From: an uncultured Eubacteriales bacterium
Lineage (GTDB): Bacteria; Bacillota; Clostridia; Lachnospirales; Lachnospiraceae
DNA length: 52,169 nucleotides
Reading direction: 5' to 3'
Assembly (NCBI GenBank): GCA_900548855.1
Contig: URMF01000020.1
Coordinates: 1 to 52,169, forward strand
The notes beneath the pieces were generated by a model. It saw only the letters and a program-made list of their open reading frames with translations, did no database searches and was not told the DNA's origin. Made by a program: the position numbers and the translations under genes. Shown here piece by piece: positions 16,307 through 25,821 of the stretch. Numbering within the stretch: the stretch's first letter is position 1; every line of letters starts with the position of its first letter.

Positions 16307-17170
16307 ATGTATTTAGAATTTAGGAATGTATCAAAAGAATATAAAAATAAAGAAGCATTGAAACGGTTATCTATAACGTTTGAACCTGGGGTATATGGTG
16401 TTTTAGGTGCAAATGGCGCCGGGAAAAGTACACTGATGAACTTACTTACAGATAATCTGGCAAGAAGTAGCGGAGATATTTTGTATAATGGAACAGATAT
16501 CAGACAGCTGGGAAAGCAATTTCGGAAAATCATAGGATATATGCCCCAGCAGCAGGGCTTTTATGAGGAGCTTTCTGCAAGGGCTTTTCTGTATTATATG
16601 GCTTCTGTCAAAGGCGTGCCGCGTAAGGAAATCAAAGAGCAGGTAAATAATCTTTTGGAGGTCGTCAATCTATCTGCTGTTGCCGACAGAAAAATTTCCG
16701 GTTTTTCTGGTGGAATGAAGCAGAGAATTTTATTGGCACAGGCTCTATTGGGAAATCCGGAAATCCTGGTTTTAGATGAGCCGACTGCCGGGCTGGACCC
16801 AAAGGAGAGAATCAACATCCGCAATTTCATAGCAGAAATCTCGGCAAATAAGATAATTTTATATGCAACGCATGTTGTAAGTGATATCGAATGTATTGCG
16901 GATAAAGTGTTGATTATGAAAGATGGAGAAGTGCTCCAGTTTGGCACGCCGGCTGAATTAATGGAAAAGATGGAAGGACATATTTTTCAGACAGTATGTG
17001 ATAAGGAGCAGATAAAAATATTATCCGGTCAATATAAAAATGGTATCGTGCTGCAGAGAAAACAGGATTTTTTATTCCGGATTGCAGGTGACATTATGCC
17101 GGATGGCTTTTGCGGGGTATCTGAAAATATAAATCTGGAGGATGTTTACTTATATTATCTGGGAAAATAA
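16307..17170 (+). CDS. ABC transporter ATP-binding protein
   Basis: A 287-residue ATPase with Walker A GANGAGKST, Q-loop MPQQQGFY, signature SGFSGGMKQR, Walker B ILVLDEPTAGLD and the H-loop in YATHVVSDIE. The C-terminal 75 residues are a family-specific extension (MEKMEGHIFQTVCDKEQ onward). It energises the permease encoded just upstream. This subfamily includes exporters for antibiotic or lantibiotic self-protection, but the substrate here is unknown. I use ATG 16307 with CGGGGTG upstream, not the GTG at 16298. Confidence 0.88.
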   Translation: MYLEFRNVSKEYKNKEALKRLSITFEPGVYGVLGANGAGKSTLMNLLTDNLARSSGDILYNGTDIRQLGKQFRKIIGYMPQQQGFYEELSARAFLYYMASVKGVPRKEIKEQVNNLLEVVNLSAVADRKISGFSGGMKQRILLAQALLGNPEILVLDEPTAGLDPKERINIRNFIAEISANKIILYATHVVSDIECIADKVLIMKDGEVLQFGTPAELMEKMEGHIFQTVCDKEQIKILSGQYKNGIVLQRKQDFLFRIAGDIMPDGFCGVSENINLEDVYLYYLGK

Positions 17171-17172
17171 AA

Positions 17173-17217
17173 TTCACTATCACTTCTAAAACGGCACAGT
17201 TTAAAAGTGATAGTGAA
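17173..17217 (-). terminator. Terminator between convergent operons
   Basis: A perfect 13-bp inverted repeat, TTCACTATCACTT (17173-17185) and AAGTGATAGTGAA (17205-17217). Read on the minus strand, the stem is followed by TTTTATTTT, so it fits best as the uppP terminator. It could also slow plus-strand transcription leaving the ABC cassette. Confidence 0.75.
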
Positions 17218-17259
17218 ATATTAAACCCATCCTCACGGTAAAATCAGTGAAACAGGAAG

Positions 17260-18150
17260 CTATAGCATAAAGTACAATAGTACAATGATTCCGAGAATAA
17301 TACGATACCATCCGAATACCTTGAAATCATGTTTCTTTATATAGCCCATCAGGAACTTAATAGCAAAGATAGATACGACAAATGCTACCACCATTCCCAC
17401 AATCAGAACGGCTAACTCCGTACCGGTAAAAGCCAATCCGAATTTTAACAGCTTGATAAAGCTGGCGCCAAACATAACAGGGATAGCGAGAAAAAAGGTA
17501 AATTCCGCTGCAATTTCCCTTGAAGCGCCAATCAGGATTCCGCCGATGATGGTGGAGCCGGAACGAGAGGTCCCGGGAATCAGGGAAAGTACCTGGAATA
17601 CGCCGACTAAAAAGGCATCCTTAAAGGATAAGTCCCGTAAAGTATTGATTCTTGGCTTGCGCTTTTTGTTGTAATTTTCAATTATAATAAAAATTATACC
17701 GTAGACAATCAGTGCCAGTGCCACAACGGTGGCATTGTGAAAGTGTTCTTCCATCCAGTCGTCAAAGGGAATACCAATAACCATGGCGGGAATGCAGGCA
17801 AAGACGATTTTAAACCATAGGACAATCTTATCCATATAACAGTAATTGTTGCAAAAAGTTTGTAAGCCTTTGGCAAATCCGGTATCTGCCTGTTTTGTAA
17901 ACCAGCTTTTCTTTGGTGCATTTTTCTTTAAGTGAAACGGCCATAGCTTATTCCAGTACAGGACAACTACAGCCAGTATGGCACCGAGCTGGATTACCAC
18001 GTTAAACATTTCCATAAATTCTTTACTTTGATTCAGTTTGATAAATTCATCCACTAAGATTAAATGACCAGTACTGCTGATAGGAAGCCATTCCGTAATA
18101 CCTTCAACAATACCAAGTAAAAGAACCTTTAACCATTCGATAATATTCAT
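17260..18150 (-). CDS. uppP: Undecaprenyl-diphosphatase, UppP/BacA
   Basis: A 296-residue polytopic membrane phosphatase that recycles undecaprenyl diphosphate for cell wall synthesis and gives bacitracin tolerance. The start LLLGIVEGITEWLPISSTGH holds the conserved Glu-rich and Ser/Thr motif, and FQVLSLIPGTSRSGSTIIGG holds the second conserved arginine motif. Length fits the family. It is the distal gene of a minus-strand group behind the serine hydrolase and aminotransferase genes, with a GAGGTAA ribosome site. Confidence 0.95.
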   Translation of the reverse strand: MNIIEWLKVLLLGIVEGITEWLPISSTGHLILVDEFIKLNQSKEFMEMFNVVIQLGAILAVVVLYWNKLWPFHLKKNAPKKSWFTKQADTGFAKGLQTFCNNYCYMDKIVLWFKIVFACIPAMVIGIPFDDWMEEHFHNATVVALALIVYGIIFIIIENYNKKRKPRINTLRDLSFKDAFLVGVFQVLSLIPGTSRSGSTIIGGILIGASREIAAEFTFFLAIPVMFGASFIKLLKFGLAFTGTELAVLIVGMVVAFVVSIFAIKFLMGYIKKHDFKVFGWYRIILGIIVLLYFML

Positions 18151-18245
18151 TTTGTTTACCTCATTTTATATTATATTAGGATTATCCCATTTTTTTAATA
18201 AAAGGGCAAGAGTAAATGAGAATTCCGGACAAAAGAAGCTTAAGA

Positions 18246-19625
18246 TTAATTGAAATAATCGTATACTGTGCCTGAGATATCCTGTATATTGTTGATGGAG
18301 GCACCACAATCGCTGCTCATAATGCATAGGATGTAGTCTCTGCCGGGAGAATAGACGATGGCGGCATCATGCTGGCATTCATCGGTTTCTCCGGTCTTAT
18401 TGGCACATTTTGTTCCCTCCGGTAGACCGGCGGGAATTTTGTTTACACTTGTCTGGTTTAAAAGTAATTCCAGAAATTCTTCAGAGGCTTCAGGACTGAC
18501 ACATTTTCTTTTATATATTTTTTCCAGTAAAAGCCCACAGTCTGCCACGGAGGTGGAATTTCTGCCGGGAGAGGAGGATGCCTTATATCTGGTAGGTACA
18601 AGAATGGACGTAATGACGGTATTCTCGTATCCGTTTTTGTCAATATAGTTTTGGATAACATTTCTTCCAGTTATATGGCTGTTGTCTTTGGCACAGTTCA
18701 TGACCATAAGATTAAATGCGTCATTGTCACTAACTGAAATCATTTCTGCCATCAGGCGGTCAATGGATTCGGTTTGTTCTAATTCTCCTTTATCCATTAA
18801 ATCATAAGCAGTTGCAGCGCAATACAGCTTTATCAGACTGGCAGAGTAGCATTGTACATTATTGATGGTTAAGTATTCGTTGTTGTCGATATCCTTTACA
18901 TAAACTGACCAGGAACCGGAATAATTTTCTGTCATAGAGACCAGCTCTGCCTTTAAATCGGTAAGCCCTTGCCTGCTGGTGGTGAGACTTATGGAATTGT
19001 TTCGTTTTCCATCTTTTCCCACATATATACCGTCAGGTGTCAGGGTATTGGTGAGTACATGACCGTTTTCATCTACATATTTATCTTCAATCCACTGGCT
19101 GGTTTGCAAAATCCCCTTGTTATTAAAATAATATTCATGCCCGTCTATGGTATACCAGCCGGTAATCATGGTACCGTCTTCTCCAAAGTAGTAGCTTGTA
19201 TCATCTATCATGAGCCAGCCTGTAAATCGGGTCTGGTCGCTGTTAAAATAATATGTATTTTCCTCTATGGTGGCAAATCCGGTTCTGGGTTTGGAAACAA
19301 TCTGCATATTAAAAACCTCCGTGGTGACGGAGGCTGGTATACTTCCCATATCAAAAAGACCCTGGGAAGCTTCTTCGGTATCTGGTACTTCTGTTGTTAT
19401 TTCCGTTGTAGAACCGGTGGTTCCTGACTGGCTGGAAGTCTCTCCATTATCGGACGGTTCCGGAATAAATATTGACAGAAGAAAAATAAGAAGAATGCAG
19501 ATTAGGGATATAATTACGATTGTTTGTGTGTTTGCTTTGCTGATATCAGGGTATCCCACCTGTTGTTCTGTGGCTGCGGTATCTTTCGGTTTGCTGACTG
19601 TCTGGGTATCATGCCTTTCTTTCAT
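18246..19625 (-). CDS. Membrane-anchored beta-lactamase-fold protein with cell-wall-binding-type repeats
   Basis: A 459-residue protein with a short cytoplasmic N terminus, one membrane helix (TIVIISLICILLIFLLSIFI) and a Thr/Ser linker. Aromatic-rich repeats follow (TYYFNSDQTRFTGWLMIDD, SYYFGEDGTMITGWYTIDG, EYYFNNKG), like choline/wall-binding repeats. The C-terminal domain is a class A beta-lactamase fold with SxxK in SASLIKLY, SDN in SVSDNDAF and KTG in ANKTGETD. It may be a peptidoglycan-active serine enzyme or a beta-lactamase relative; hydrolysis of beta-lactams cannot be told from sequence. Start behind GGAGGG, 17 bp after the aminotransferase gene. Confidence 0.85.
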   Translation of the reverse strand: MKERHDTQTVSKPKDTAATEQQVGYPDISKANTQTIVIISLICILLIFLLSIFIPEPSDNGETSSQSGTTGSTTEITTEVPDTEEASQGLFDMGSIPASVTTEVFNMQIVSKPRTGFATIEENTYYFNSDQTRFTGWLMIDDTSYYFGEDGTMITGWYTIDGHEYYFNNKGILQTSQWIEDKYVDENGHVLTNTLTPDGIYVGKDGKRNNSISLTTSRQGLTDLKAELVSMTENYSGSWSVYVKDIDNNEYLTINNVQCYSASLIKLYCAATAYDLMDKGELEQTESIDRLMAEMISVSDNDAFNLMVMNCAKDNSHITGRNVIQNYIDKNGYENTVITSILVPTRYKASSSPGRNSTSVADCGLLLEKIYKRKCVSPEASEEFLELLLNQTSVNKIPAGLPEGTKCANKTGETDECQHDAAIVYSPGRDYILCIMSSDCGASINNIQDISGTVYDYFN

Positions 19626-19642
19626 AGGTGCCCTCCATTTAT

Positions 19643-20734
19643 TTATACAATTTCAAGGATAGTATTTACCACGTTGTCATTCTGTTCCGGTTTCATAAAA
19701 CAGAAGCGGATATATTTTTCTCCCAGCCCCTCATAGTCTGTACAGTCACGTATCATGAAGCCTTTCTTGATACAGTACTCAAATACATCTGTGGCAGTCT
19801 GGTCTTCCTTTAAAAGTTTAATTAATACAAAGTTTGCTTCCGGTTTATATACCTTAATGGTCTTCCGGCTGGATAATGCGGAGTAGATGAGGTTCCGCTC
19901 TGTCTGAATCAGGCTTTTGGTCAGATTGATATAGTGCTCATCCTCAAACATTACGCCTGCAACACAAGCATAGGAATTGATATTCCACGGAATCCTGCTG
20001 TTGCTGGTAGCATCAAGGAAATCTGCATTGCTGGTAACCGCATAGCCAAGGCGGAGCCCCGGGGCAGCAAAAAATTTGGAAACACTGCGGAGGACAATCA
20101 GGTTGTCATATTTTTTCGTCAGTACAATAGAGGAAATAAGATTTACATCCTTTACAAATTCCACATAAGTCTCATCTACCATTACAAAGATTTCAAGCTC
20201 CAGACAGCGGGATAAAATAGTATCCATTTGGTCTTTGGTTAATACCTTGCTGGTTGGATTATTTGGATTACAGATAATTAACAGGTCAATGGAAGCATTT
20301 AATGCTTTTAGAAACATATCCAAATCCATTTCAAAGTCATCCAGATTTTTAAGCATGTAGGTTTCTACTTCACTACCTGCTAAGCGGGCTGTGTTGCCGT
20401 ATTCCGAATAGGTAGGAGCAATCACCATAGTCTTTTTCGGCGCCAGTGTCCGGATGGTAAGAGAGATTAATTCGGAGGTTCCGTTTCCCAAAACCAGATG
20501 TTCCGGTACTGTATTACAGTATTTAGAAATGGAAGCTTTGAGGGATTCATAATTTCTATCCGGATAAGCTCGGATTGCATCTACATTGTCAATCAGTGCC
20601 TGCCGGGCCAATGGAGAAATCCCTAAAGGATTTACATTGGATGCATAAGGTATGATTGCATTCCGGTCAATGTGATACTGCTTTGCAATTACTTCTAAAT
20701 CGCTCCCATGAAAGGATTCCTGTACATTACCCAT
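19643..20734 (-). CDS. PLP-dependent aminotransferase, CobD/HisC-like
   Basis: A 363-residue class I/II aminotransferase. SNVNPLGISPLARQAL resembles CobD and HisC starts. GNGTSELI, ICNPNNPTSKVL and SVSKFFAAPGLRLGYA (PLP lysine in SKFF) are typical. It could be a histidinol-phosphate aminotransferase, a second threonine-phosphate decarboxylase or another amino acid enzyme. The true cobD is at 7277 in the cobalamin operon, and no his genes are nearby. It heads the minus-strand group with the serine hydrolase gene and probably uppP. Confidence 0.75.
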   Translation of the reverse strand: MGNVQESFHGSDLEVIAKQYHIDRNAIIPYASNVNPLGISPLARQALIDNVDAIRAYPDRNYESLKASISKYCNTVPEHLVLGNGTSELISLTIRTLAPKKTMVIAPTYSEYGNTARLAGSEVETYMLKNLDDFEMDLDMFLKALNASIDLLIICNPNNPTSKVLTKDQMDTILSRCLELEIFVMVDETYVEFVKDVNLISSIVLTKKYDNLIVLRSVSKFFAAPGLRLGYAVTSNADFLDATSNSRIPWNINSYACVAGVMFEDEHYINLTKSLIQTERNLIYSALSSRKTIKVYKPEANFVLIKLLKEDQTATDVFEYCIKKGFMIRDCTDYEGLGEKYIRFCFMKPEQNDNVVNTILEIV

Positions 20735-20876
20735 AAAAATAACCTTCTTTCTATTTTATCTTTTAATCTTCTATAAAATTTGCTATAATTATTTTAAGTA
20801 TATTTTAATATTATACATTTTACATGATAAAACATCAAGAGTGTTATAACAGTTGTGTAAGGGATAAGAAGTACTT

Positions 20877-23800
20877 ATGAAGAGCAAAGTTGAACAATAT
20901 GCAAAGGGAGATTTTTATGTGGAATATCCCGATGTAAAACTTTCTAAAAGTTATCTGCAATTAAAAATTGAAGCTGGCAGCATTTATACGGGAAGCATTG
21001 ATGTAACATCATTGAACGATATACCAATGAAAATGATGGTATATGATGATGCCTATTTGTTGTGCTTTAATGACCATAGTCTGATTGGCAGAAAAGGAAA
21101 AATTGAATTCACTTTTGATGCATCAAACCGCAAACGTGGCAGTACCTTTGAGGGAAAAATCCATGTTATTGGAAATGGTTTGGAAAAGGAGATTCCTTAT
21201 AATATTGAGATAGCAGCGCCTTTTATTGACGTGAATGGTGTTGCCTTGGAGGATTTAATGAAGTTTTCTGCTCTGGCGGAGGAGGACTGGGGCAGGGCGC
21301 TGCAAATATTCTATTCAGAGGAATTTGCCAGAACACTGCTGGGAAACCAGGCGGAATATATTGAGGCATATCGTACGCTTAAGGATTCGCTTGACCGGAA
21401 TCAGGCGTTGGAGGAATTTCTTGTCTATATCCATAAGAAACGGGCGCTTACCCTGCAGGTGGAGCATGACCGTTTTCAGTTTAATTTTCCAAAGATGCAG
21501 GAGGAACACCAGTTGCAGCTTCGCAAGAATACATGGGGTTATTGTACCATGTCAGTGAAGACGGATGCAAAGTTTATTACACTGCATCAGTCCCAAATAT
21601 GCAGCATGGATTTTTCAGGCGATGTCTGCTCTTTGGGTTATACCATTGACCCGGAAATGCTGGATGAAAATGAGGCGGCAACCGGCAGCGTTGTTTTAGA
21701 AAATACATATCAGACAATTGTTGTAAACATATTAATCCGGAAGCCACCGGAGCCTTCCAGAATATTGGTTCACCGTAGTCATGATTACCGGCTTAGAAAA
21801 CTGGAATTGGCGGCATTGGTGCACAACTATTTAGATTACCGCATTGGTCTTTTGCCACTGCATTCATTTATAGAAAAAACGAGGGAGTCGTTGCTCCGGT
21901 TGATTGAATTGGAACCGGAGACAGGCGTGTATAAGCTGGGACTTCTTCATATGAATATTCTTGCGGGCAAGGAAGAAAATGCCAGGCAGGAGATACGACG
22001 TATGGAAGCGGATATGGATAGGGCAATGAACGGTACGAGAGAGCATTGCTATTATCTGTATTTAAAGGCATTGCTTTCAAAAGATTCCAGACAGATTGTA
22101 AATGCCTGTGAAGAAATTGAACAGGCATTGGCAAAGGAAAAAGACAAGCTATTTTATTTTTGGCTGCTGATTTATTTAGACGAGAGGTATCAGAAGGATA
22201 AGACATGGTTGTTCTCTCAGATTGAGGGATTATATATGGGCGGTTACCAGAGTCCGGTTCTGGCACTTGAGATATGTGATTTGATAAATGGAGAGCCCCT
22301 GCTTCTTAAGAAATTGTCATCTGTGGAAATCGCAGCAATCCGGTTTGGATTGAAAAATAATTATCTGAGCAAGGAAGCGGAGGAGGAATTTTTACAGCTT
22401 GCTGCAAGGGAGAAAAAATTCCGCTCGTCTGTATTTTCCCTTCTTGGAAGCATTTATGACAGGGAACAAAAGCCGGAAATTATCCGGATTCTATGCAGCC
22501 TGCTAATTAAAGGAGATAAATTAGAACATCGTTATCACCGGTATTATCTGGAGGGGATTCGGTGTGGTTATAAAATAGTGGGGATTCAGGAGAATTATCT
22601 TCGCAGTATGAATCACAGCCGGTATGATTTGATTCCAGACTCTGTACTTCGTTATTTTAATTATAAGAGTATTTTAACCGATAGTGAGTATGCTTATCTG
22701 TATGCCAATGTCATTACCAACAAACGCCAGTATTTAGGGCAGTATGAGGAATATCTTCCCAATATGGAAGCGTTTATGCGCGGACAGATTATAAAGGGAA
22801 ATATGAGTGATGATTTGTGCATTATTTATAGTGAATTTTTGCGGCCACAGGCAGTTACGGCACATTTTGCCGGCAGTCTTGTCAATGTGATATTTAAGAG
22901 AAAATTAACTGTAGCCAATGATAACATTACTGCGGTAGTGGTATCGCATAAGGAGCTGGAGGAGGAGACGGTGATACCGGTAGTGAATCATGTTGCCTAT
23001 GTGGATATGATAACAGAGTCGGCAGTTATTTCTTTGGTGGACAGAAAACAGAACCGTTTTATCAGTACCATCCCGTATAAGCTTCAAAAGCTGGTGGATG
23101 AATCAGAATATATGGAGATTTTGGCGCAGTTTGCAGCAGATGATTACCGGTATGTGCTCTATCAGTATGATGTGCGGAAGGCATATGATGCGGCAGATGC
23201 CAGAGAAGTTAATATTGCCAGGGATATTCTTGCATTTAAAGAAATTAGCCAGGAGACCAGACAACAGGCAATTTTTGGAATTGTCAGGTATTATCATGCC
23301 CATTTGGATATGGATATATTAAAAAGTTATTTAGACCGGATGGATGTGGCATATGTTTCGCCGAAAAATGCTGTGGAGTACATAAATTATCTGTTGGAAT
23401 GCGGACTTTACGATAAGGGATATGATGCTGTAAAACGATATGGCTATCAGGGTGTGCAGGTGGATAATCTGATACGGATGGTGGAAGCGGTCAAGGACTT
23501 TTCCCAGTACGCAGGTGAAGAGACACTGGTTTCTGTGGCAGTTTATCTGTATCGGATGGGACAGGAGACACCCGGGATACTGGGGTATCTGGTGGATTCT
23601 TACCAAAGCAGTGTAAAGGATATGCTGCGGCTCTGGAAACGGGCAAATGGAAAACTGGCAAGACTGGATATGCTGGAAGAGAATATCATTTGCGAAACCC
23701 TGTATACAGAGCAGTGGCATAATGATGTTTTCAGTGTATTTGCATCCTTTGTAGAAAAGAAACGCAGGGGAATGGTTGTAAAAGCATTTTTCAAACGTGC

Positions 23801-24449
23801 GTCCTTTGCCTATTTAGTGGAAGAAAGCGAGCTTCCGGACACATTTTTTGCCTCCCTATATCGTCAGATGCTTTTGGAGGAAATGGAAGATGACATGTGC
23901 ATTGCAGCAATGCTTCTTTATTTTAGCCGTAAGAGTAAACTGGAAAATGATGAAATTATATGGATGAAAAAGGAAATAGAGTATTTTGTAAAAAGGGGAA
24001 TTTTATTGCCGTTCTTTAGAAAATTCAAGAGATATATGAAGCTGCCTAAGGATTTGTTCCTTATGACCTATGTGGTGACAAGAGATAAGGCGGGAAAACA
24101 GATTTCCTTCCGATACGGAATCCAGTCCGGTGTGGAAAAACCGGAGTGTAATAAGACTGCAAGGATGATGGAAATTCTGCCAGGCTATTATATCAAGGAA
24201 TTTGTGTTGTTTCATGGAGAGAATCTGCTTTATGAAATGCCAGAGGAAAATGTAAGGCATACCCATGTGTATGAAAGCGAAGGCATGAAAGCAAAGGGTG
24301 AAACAGAAGAGTATGAGAACCGTTTTGAAATGTTGAATTCCATGCTGCTAAATCAAGAGATTGGGGAAAATCAGATGCTGATAAATAAAATTGATAAATA
24401 TTTAAAGCTAGCAGCAGTGGTGGAAGAAAATCTGGAATTGCTGGATTAA
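20877..24449 (+). CDS. Large protein of unknown function (DUF5717-type), partner of an Hsp70-like protein
   Basis: A 1190-residue cytosolic protein without signal peptide or membrane helix. Residues 1 to about 300 look like two beta-sandwich units: LSKSYLQLKIEAGSIYTGSI...KEIPYNIEI and LRKNTWGYCTMSVKTDAKFI...YQTIVVNILI. Each ends in a strand followed by a linker. The remainder is mostly alpha-helical and resembles TPR/SEL-type solenoid repeats (for example ETGVYKLGLLHMNILAGKEENAR and HCYYLYLKALLSKDSRQIV). From memory, this matches a family annotated as DUF5717 in Lachnospiraceae. The Hsp70-like gene follows after 30 bp, so they probably form a complex. Upstream is an AT-rich divergent promoter region. 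Confidence 0.75.
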   Translation: MKSKVEQYAKGDFYVEYPDVKLSKSYLQLKIEAGSIYTGSIDVTSLNDIPMKMMVYDDAYLLCFNDHSLIGRKGKIEFTFDASNRKRGSTFEGKIHVIGNGLEKEIPYNIEIAAPFIDVNGVALEDLMKFSALAEEDWGRALQIFYSEEFARTLLGNQAEYIEAYRTLKDSLDRNQALEEFLVYIHKKRALTLQVEHDRFQFNFPKMQEEHQLQLRKNTWGYCTMSVKTDAKFITLHQSQICSMDFSGDVCSLGYTIDPEMLDENEAATGSVVLENTYQTIVVNILIRKPPEPSRILVHRSHDYRLRKLELAALVHNYLDYRIGLLPLHSFIEKTRESLLRLIELEPETGVYKLGLLHMNILAGKEENARQEIRRMEADMDRAMNGTREHCYYLYLKALLSKDSRQIVNACEEIEQALAKEKDKLFYFWLLIYLDERYQKDKTWLFSQIEGLYMGGYQSPVLALEICDLINGEPLLLKKLSSVEIAAIRFGLKNNYLSKEAEEEFLQLAAREKKFRSSVFSLLGSIYDREQKPEIIRILCSLLIKGDKLEHRYHRYYLEGIRCGYKIVGIQENYLRSMNHSRYDLIPDSVLRYFNYKSILTDSEYAYLYANVITNKRQYLGQYEEYLPNMEAFMRGQIIKGNMSDDLCIIYSEFLRPQAVTAHFAGSLVNVIFKRKLTVANDNITAVVVSHKELEEETVIPVVNHVAYVDMITESAVISLVDRKQNRFISTIPYKLQKLVDESEYMEILAQFAADDYRYVLYQYDVRKAYDAADAREVNIARDILAFKEISQETRQQAIFGIVRYYHAHLDMDILKSYLDRMDVAYVSPKNAVEYINYLLECGLYDKGYDAVKRYGYQGVQVDNLIRMVEAVKDFSQYAGEETLVSVAVYLYRMGQETPGILGYLVDSYQSSVKDMLRLWKRANGKLARLDMLEENIICETLYTEQWHNDVFSVFASFVEKKRRGMVVKAFFKRASFAYLVEESELPDTFFASLYRQMLLEEMEDDMCIAAMLLYFSRKSKLENDEIIWMKKEIEYFVKRGILLPFFRKFKRYMKLPKDLFLMTYVVTRDKAGKQISFRYGIQSGVEKPECNKTARMMEILPGYYIKEFVLFHGENLLYEMPEENVRHTHVYESEGMKAKGETEEYENRFEMLNSMLLNQEIGENQMLINKIDKYLKLAAVVEENLELLD

Positions 24450-24479
24450 GAAACGGTTTGAGGCATTAGGAGGCAGAAT

Positions 24480-25739
24480 ATGAAGGAGATATATTTAGGT
24501 CTTGATTTATGCAGGAAAAATATACAGATTAGTTATTTCAGAGAAGATAAACAAGAACCGGAATCTATTTATCAGTTGAATAATACGGAAACCTACCAGC
24601 TTCCAAATGTCATGTTTTATGCAAAAGAAGAGAAAAAATGGTATGTGGGTAACAGTGTCAGTACAATTCGCTTTCAAAAAGAGGGCGTTATTGTAGAGGA
24701 TGTGATAGGAAATATTGATTCTACGGAGCATGTAGTGGTTGAAGGGGGGTCTTATACCTATGAAGCATTATTGCTGATTCTGTTAAGGACGCATGTGGAG
24801 GAGTTTCTGGCACGTTCCACAGAATATTGCTTGTGTGGACTCACTGTTACATTAGAGACATATCATCCAAAGGTTTATGAGGTGCTTGGAAGGCTTCGGG
24901 ATGAATTGGGGCTTTCAAGGGAGTCCTTCTATATCATGAGCCATGAGAATGCATTTTTTCAATATGTAATGAATCAGGATGAAAGGCTTCATACAAATAG
25001 CGTAGCTATGTTTGAATATGGCCATGAGGGTATGGAATATTACCGCATTGACAAAAAACATCAGGGAAATACAAGGATTTTTTACTTAAACCGGCTGGAT
25101 ATGAAGAAGGAATTGCCGTATACGATGCTGTTTGAGGATGTGGAGGAGTTAGACAAGTATTTTGCAGAGATTGCCAGGGCGAAAATGAAGGAAACCTATA
25201 TTTCTACTGTCTATTTGACCGGACCGGGCTTCAATGATAAATGGATTGAGGAAACTACAAAAGTGCTCTGCGATGGCAGAAGGGTATTTATGGGACAAAA
25301 CATATATACCAAGGGCGCCTGCTATCATGCAAAAAAGGGTGCTTATGAGGCGGAGAGGGATTGCGTTCTCTGTACAGAGGGCAGTATCCCTTTTGATATT
25401 GGTGTCAGTATTGGGGATATGGAGGGCCGGAACCAGTTTTACCCAATTGCCATTGGCGGCAGGGAATGGTATAACATGAAAGGTAAGGTCACTTTATATT
25501 TGGATGATACAAATCGGATTGATATGGTTTACCGGGACAAGGTGACAAAGGAAATACAAAAGGAAATTATTGAAATACATGGCTTGCCAAAGCGTCCTCC
25601 AAAGACAACAAAGCTTTCCTTAGAGGTGGAATTATATGATGAGCGATTAGGAGCGATTGTAATTCGTGATGTTGGTTTTGGGAAAATATATCCCACAACA
25701 AATAAAATATACCGAAAAGAATTTTCAATTGGGCAATGA
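24480..25739 (+). CDS. Degenerate Hsp70/DnaK-like protein with beta substrate-binding domain (DUF5716-type)
   Basis: A 419-residue protein whose motifs follow DnaK in order. Phosphate-1 loop: YLGLDLCRKNIQISYF (5-20). LPNVMFY (41-47) matches the PS-V-F strand. LCGLTVTLETYHP (118-130) corresponds to the VTVPA strand and HENAFF (155-160) to NEPTAA. VAMFEYGHEG (175-184) is phosphate-2, VYLTGPGFND (244-253) the adenosine motif and KGACYHAKKG (278-287) the GAA helix. The C-terminal 120 residues match the beta substrate-binding domain: EIHGLPKRPPKTTKLSLEV (365-383) resembles LxGIPPAPRGxPxIEV, then RDVGFGKIYP. The helical lid is missing. Key glycines and the phosphate-2 Asp are changed, so ATPase activity is doubtful. 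From memory, this family is DUF5716. Confidence 0.78.
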   Translation: MKEIYLGLDLCRKNIQISYFREDKQEPESIYQLNNTETYQLPNVMFYAKEEKKWYVGNSVSTIRFQKEGVIVEDVIGNIDSTEHVVVEGGSYTYEALLLILLRTHVEEFLARSTEYCLCGLTVTLETYHPKVYEVLGRLRDELGLSRESFYIMSHENAFFQYVMNQDERLHTNSVAMFEYGHEGMEYYRIDKKHQGNTRIFYLNRLDMKKELPYTMLFEDVEELDKYFAEIARAKMKETYISTVYLTGPGFNDKWIEETTKVLCDGRRVFMGQNIYTKGACYHAKKGAYEAERDCVLCTEGSIPFDIGVSIGDMEGRNQFYPIAIGGREWYNMKGKVTLYLDDTNRIDMVYRDKVTKEIQKEIIEIHGLPKRPPKTTKLSLEVELYDERLGAIVIRDVGFGKIYPTTNKIYRKEFSIGQ

Positions 25740-25746
25740 GCCTTGC

Positions 25747-25811
25747 GGATAAGTTCGACGGGACAGATGCGTCGTGCTTGCACGTAAGCACTTGTCTCGT
25801 CGAACTTATCC
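25747..25811. repeat. Long hairpin after the Hsp70-like gene
   Basis: The arms GGATAAGTTCGACGGGACAG (25747-25766) and its near complement at 25792-25811 pair at 18 of 20 positions. A second inner stem TGCTT/AAGCA lies in the loop. It begins 7 bp after the stop codon and has no T tract, so it may be an mRNA-stabilising stem or part of the repeat block that follows. Confidence 0.6.
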
Positions 25812-25821
25812 ATATGGCGAA

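Noticed and set aside
18246..19625. Acquired beta-lactamase
   Set aside because: The catalytic motifs fit the fold, but the membrane anchor and wall-binding-type repeats point to a cell envelope role; substrate cannot be inferred.
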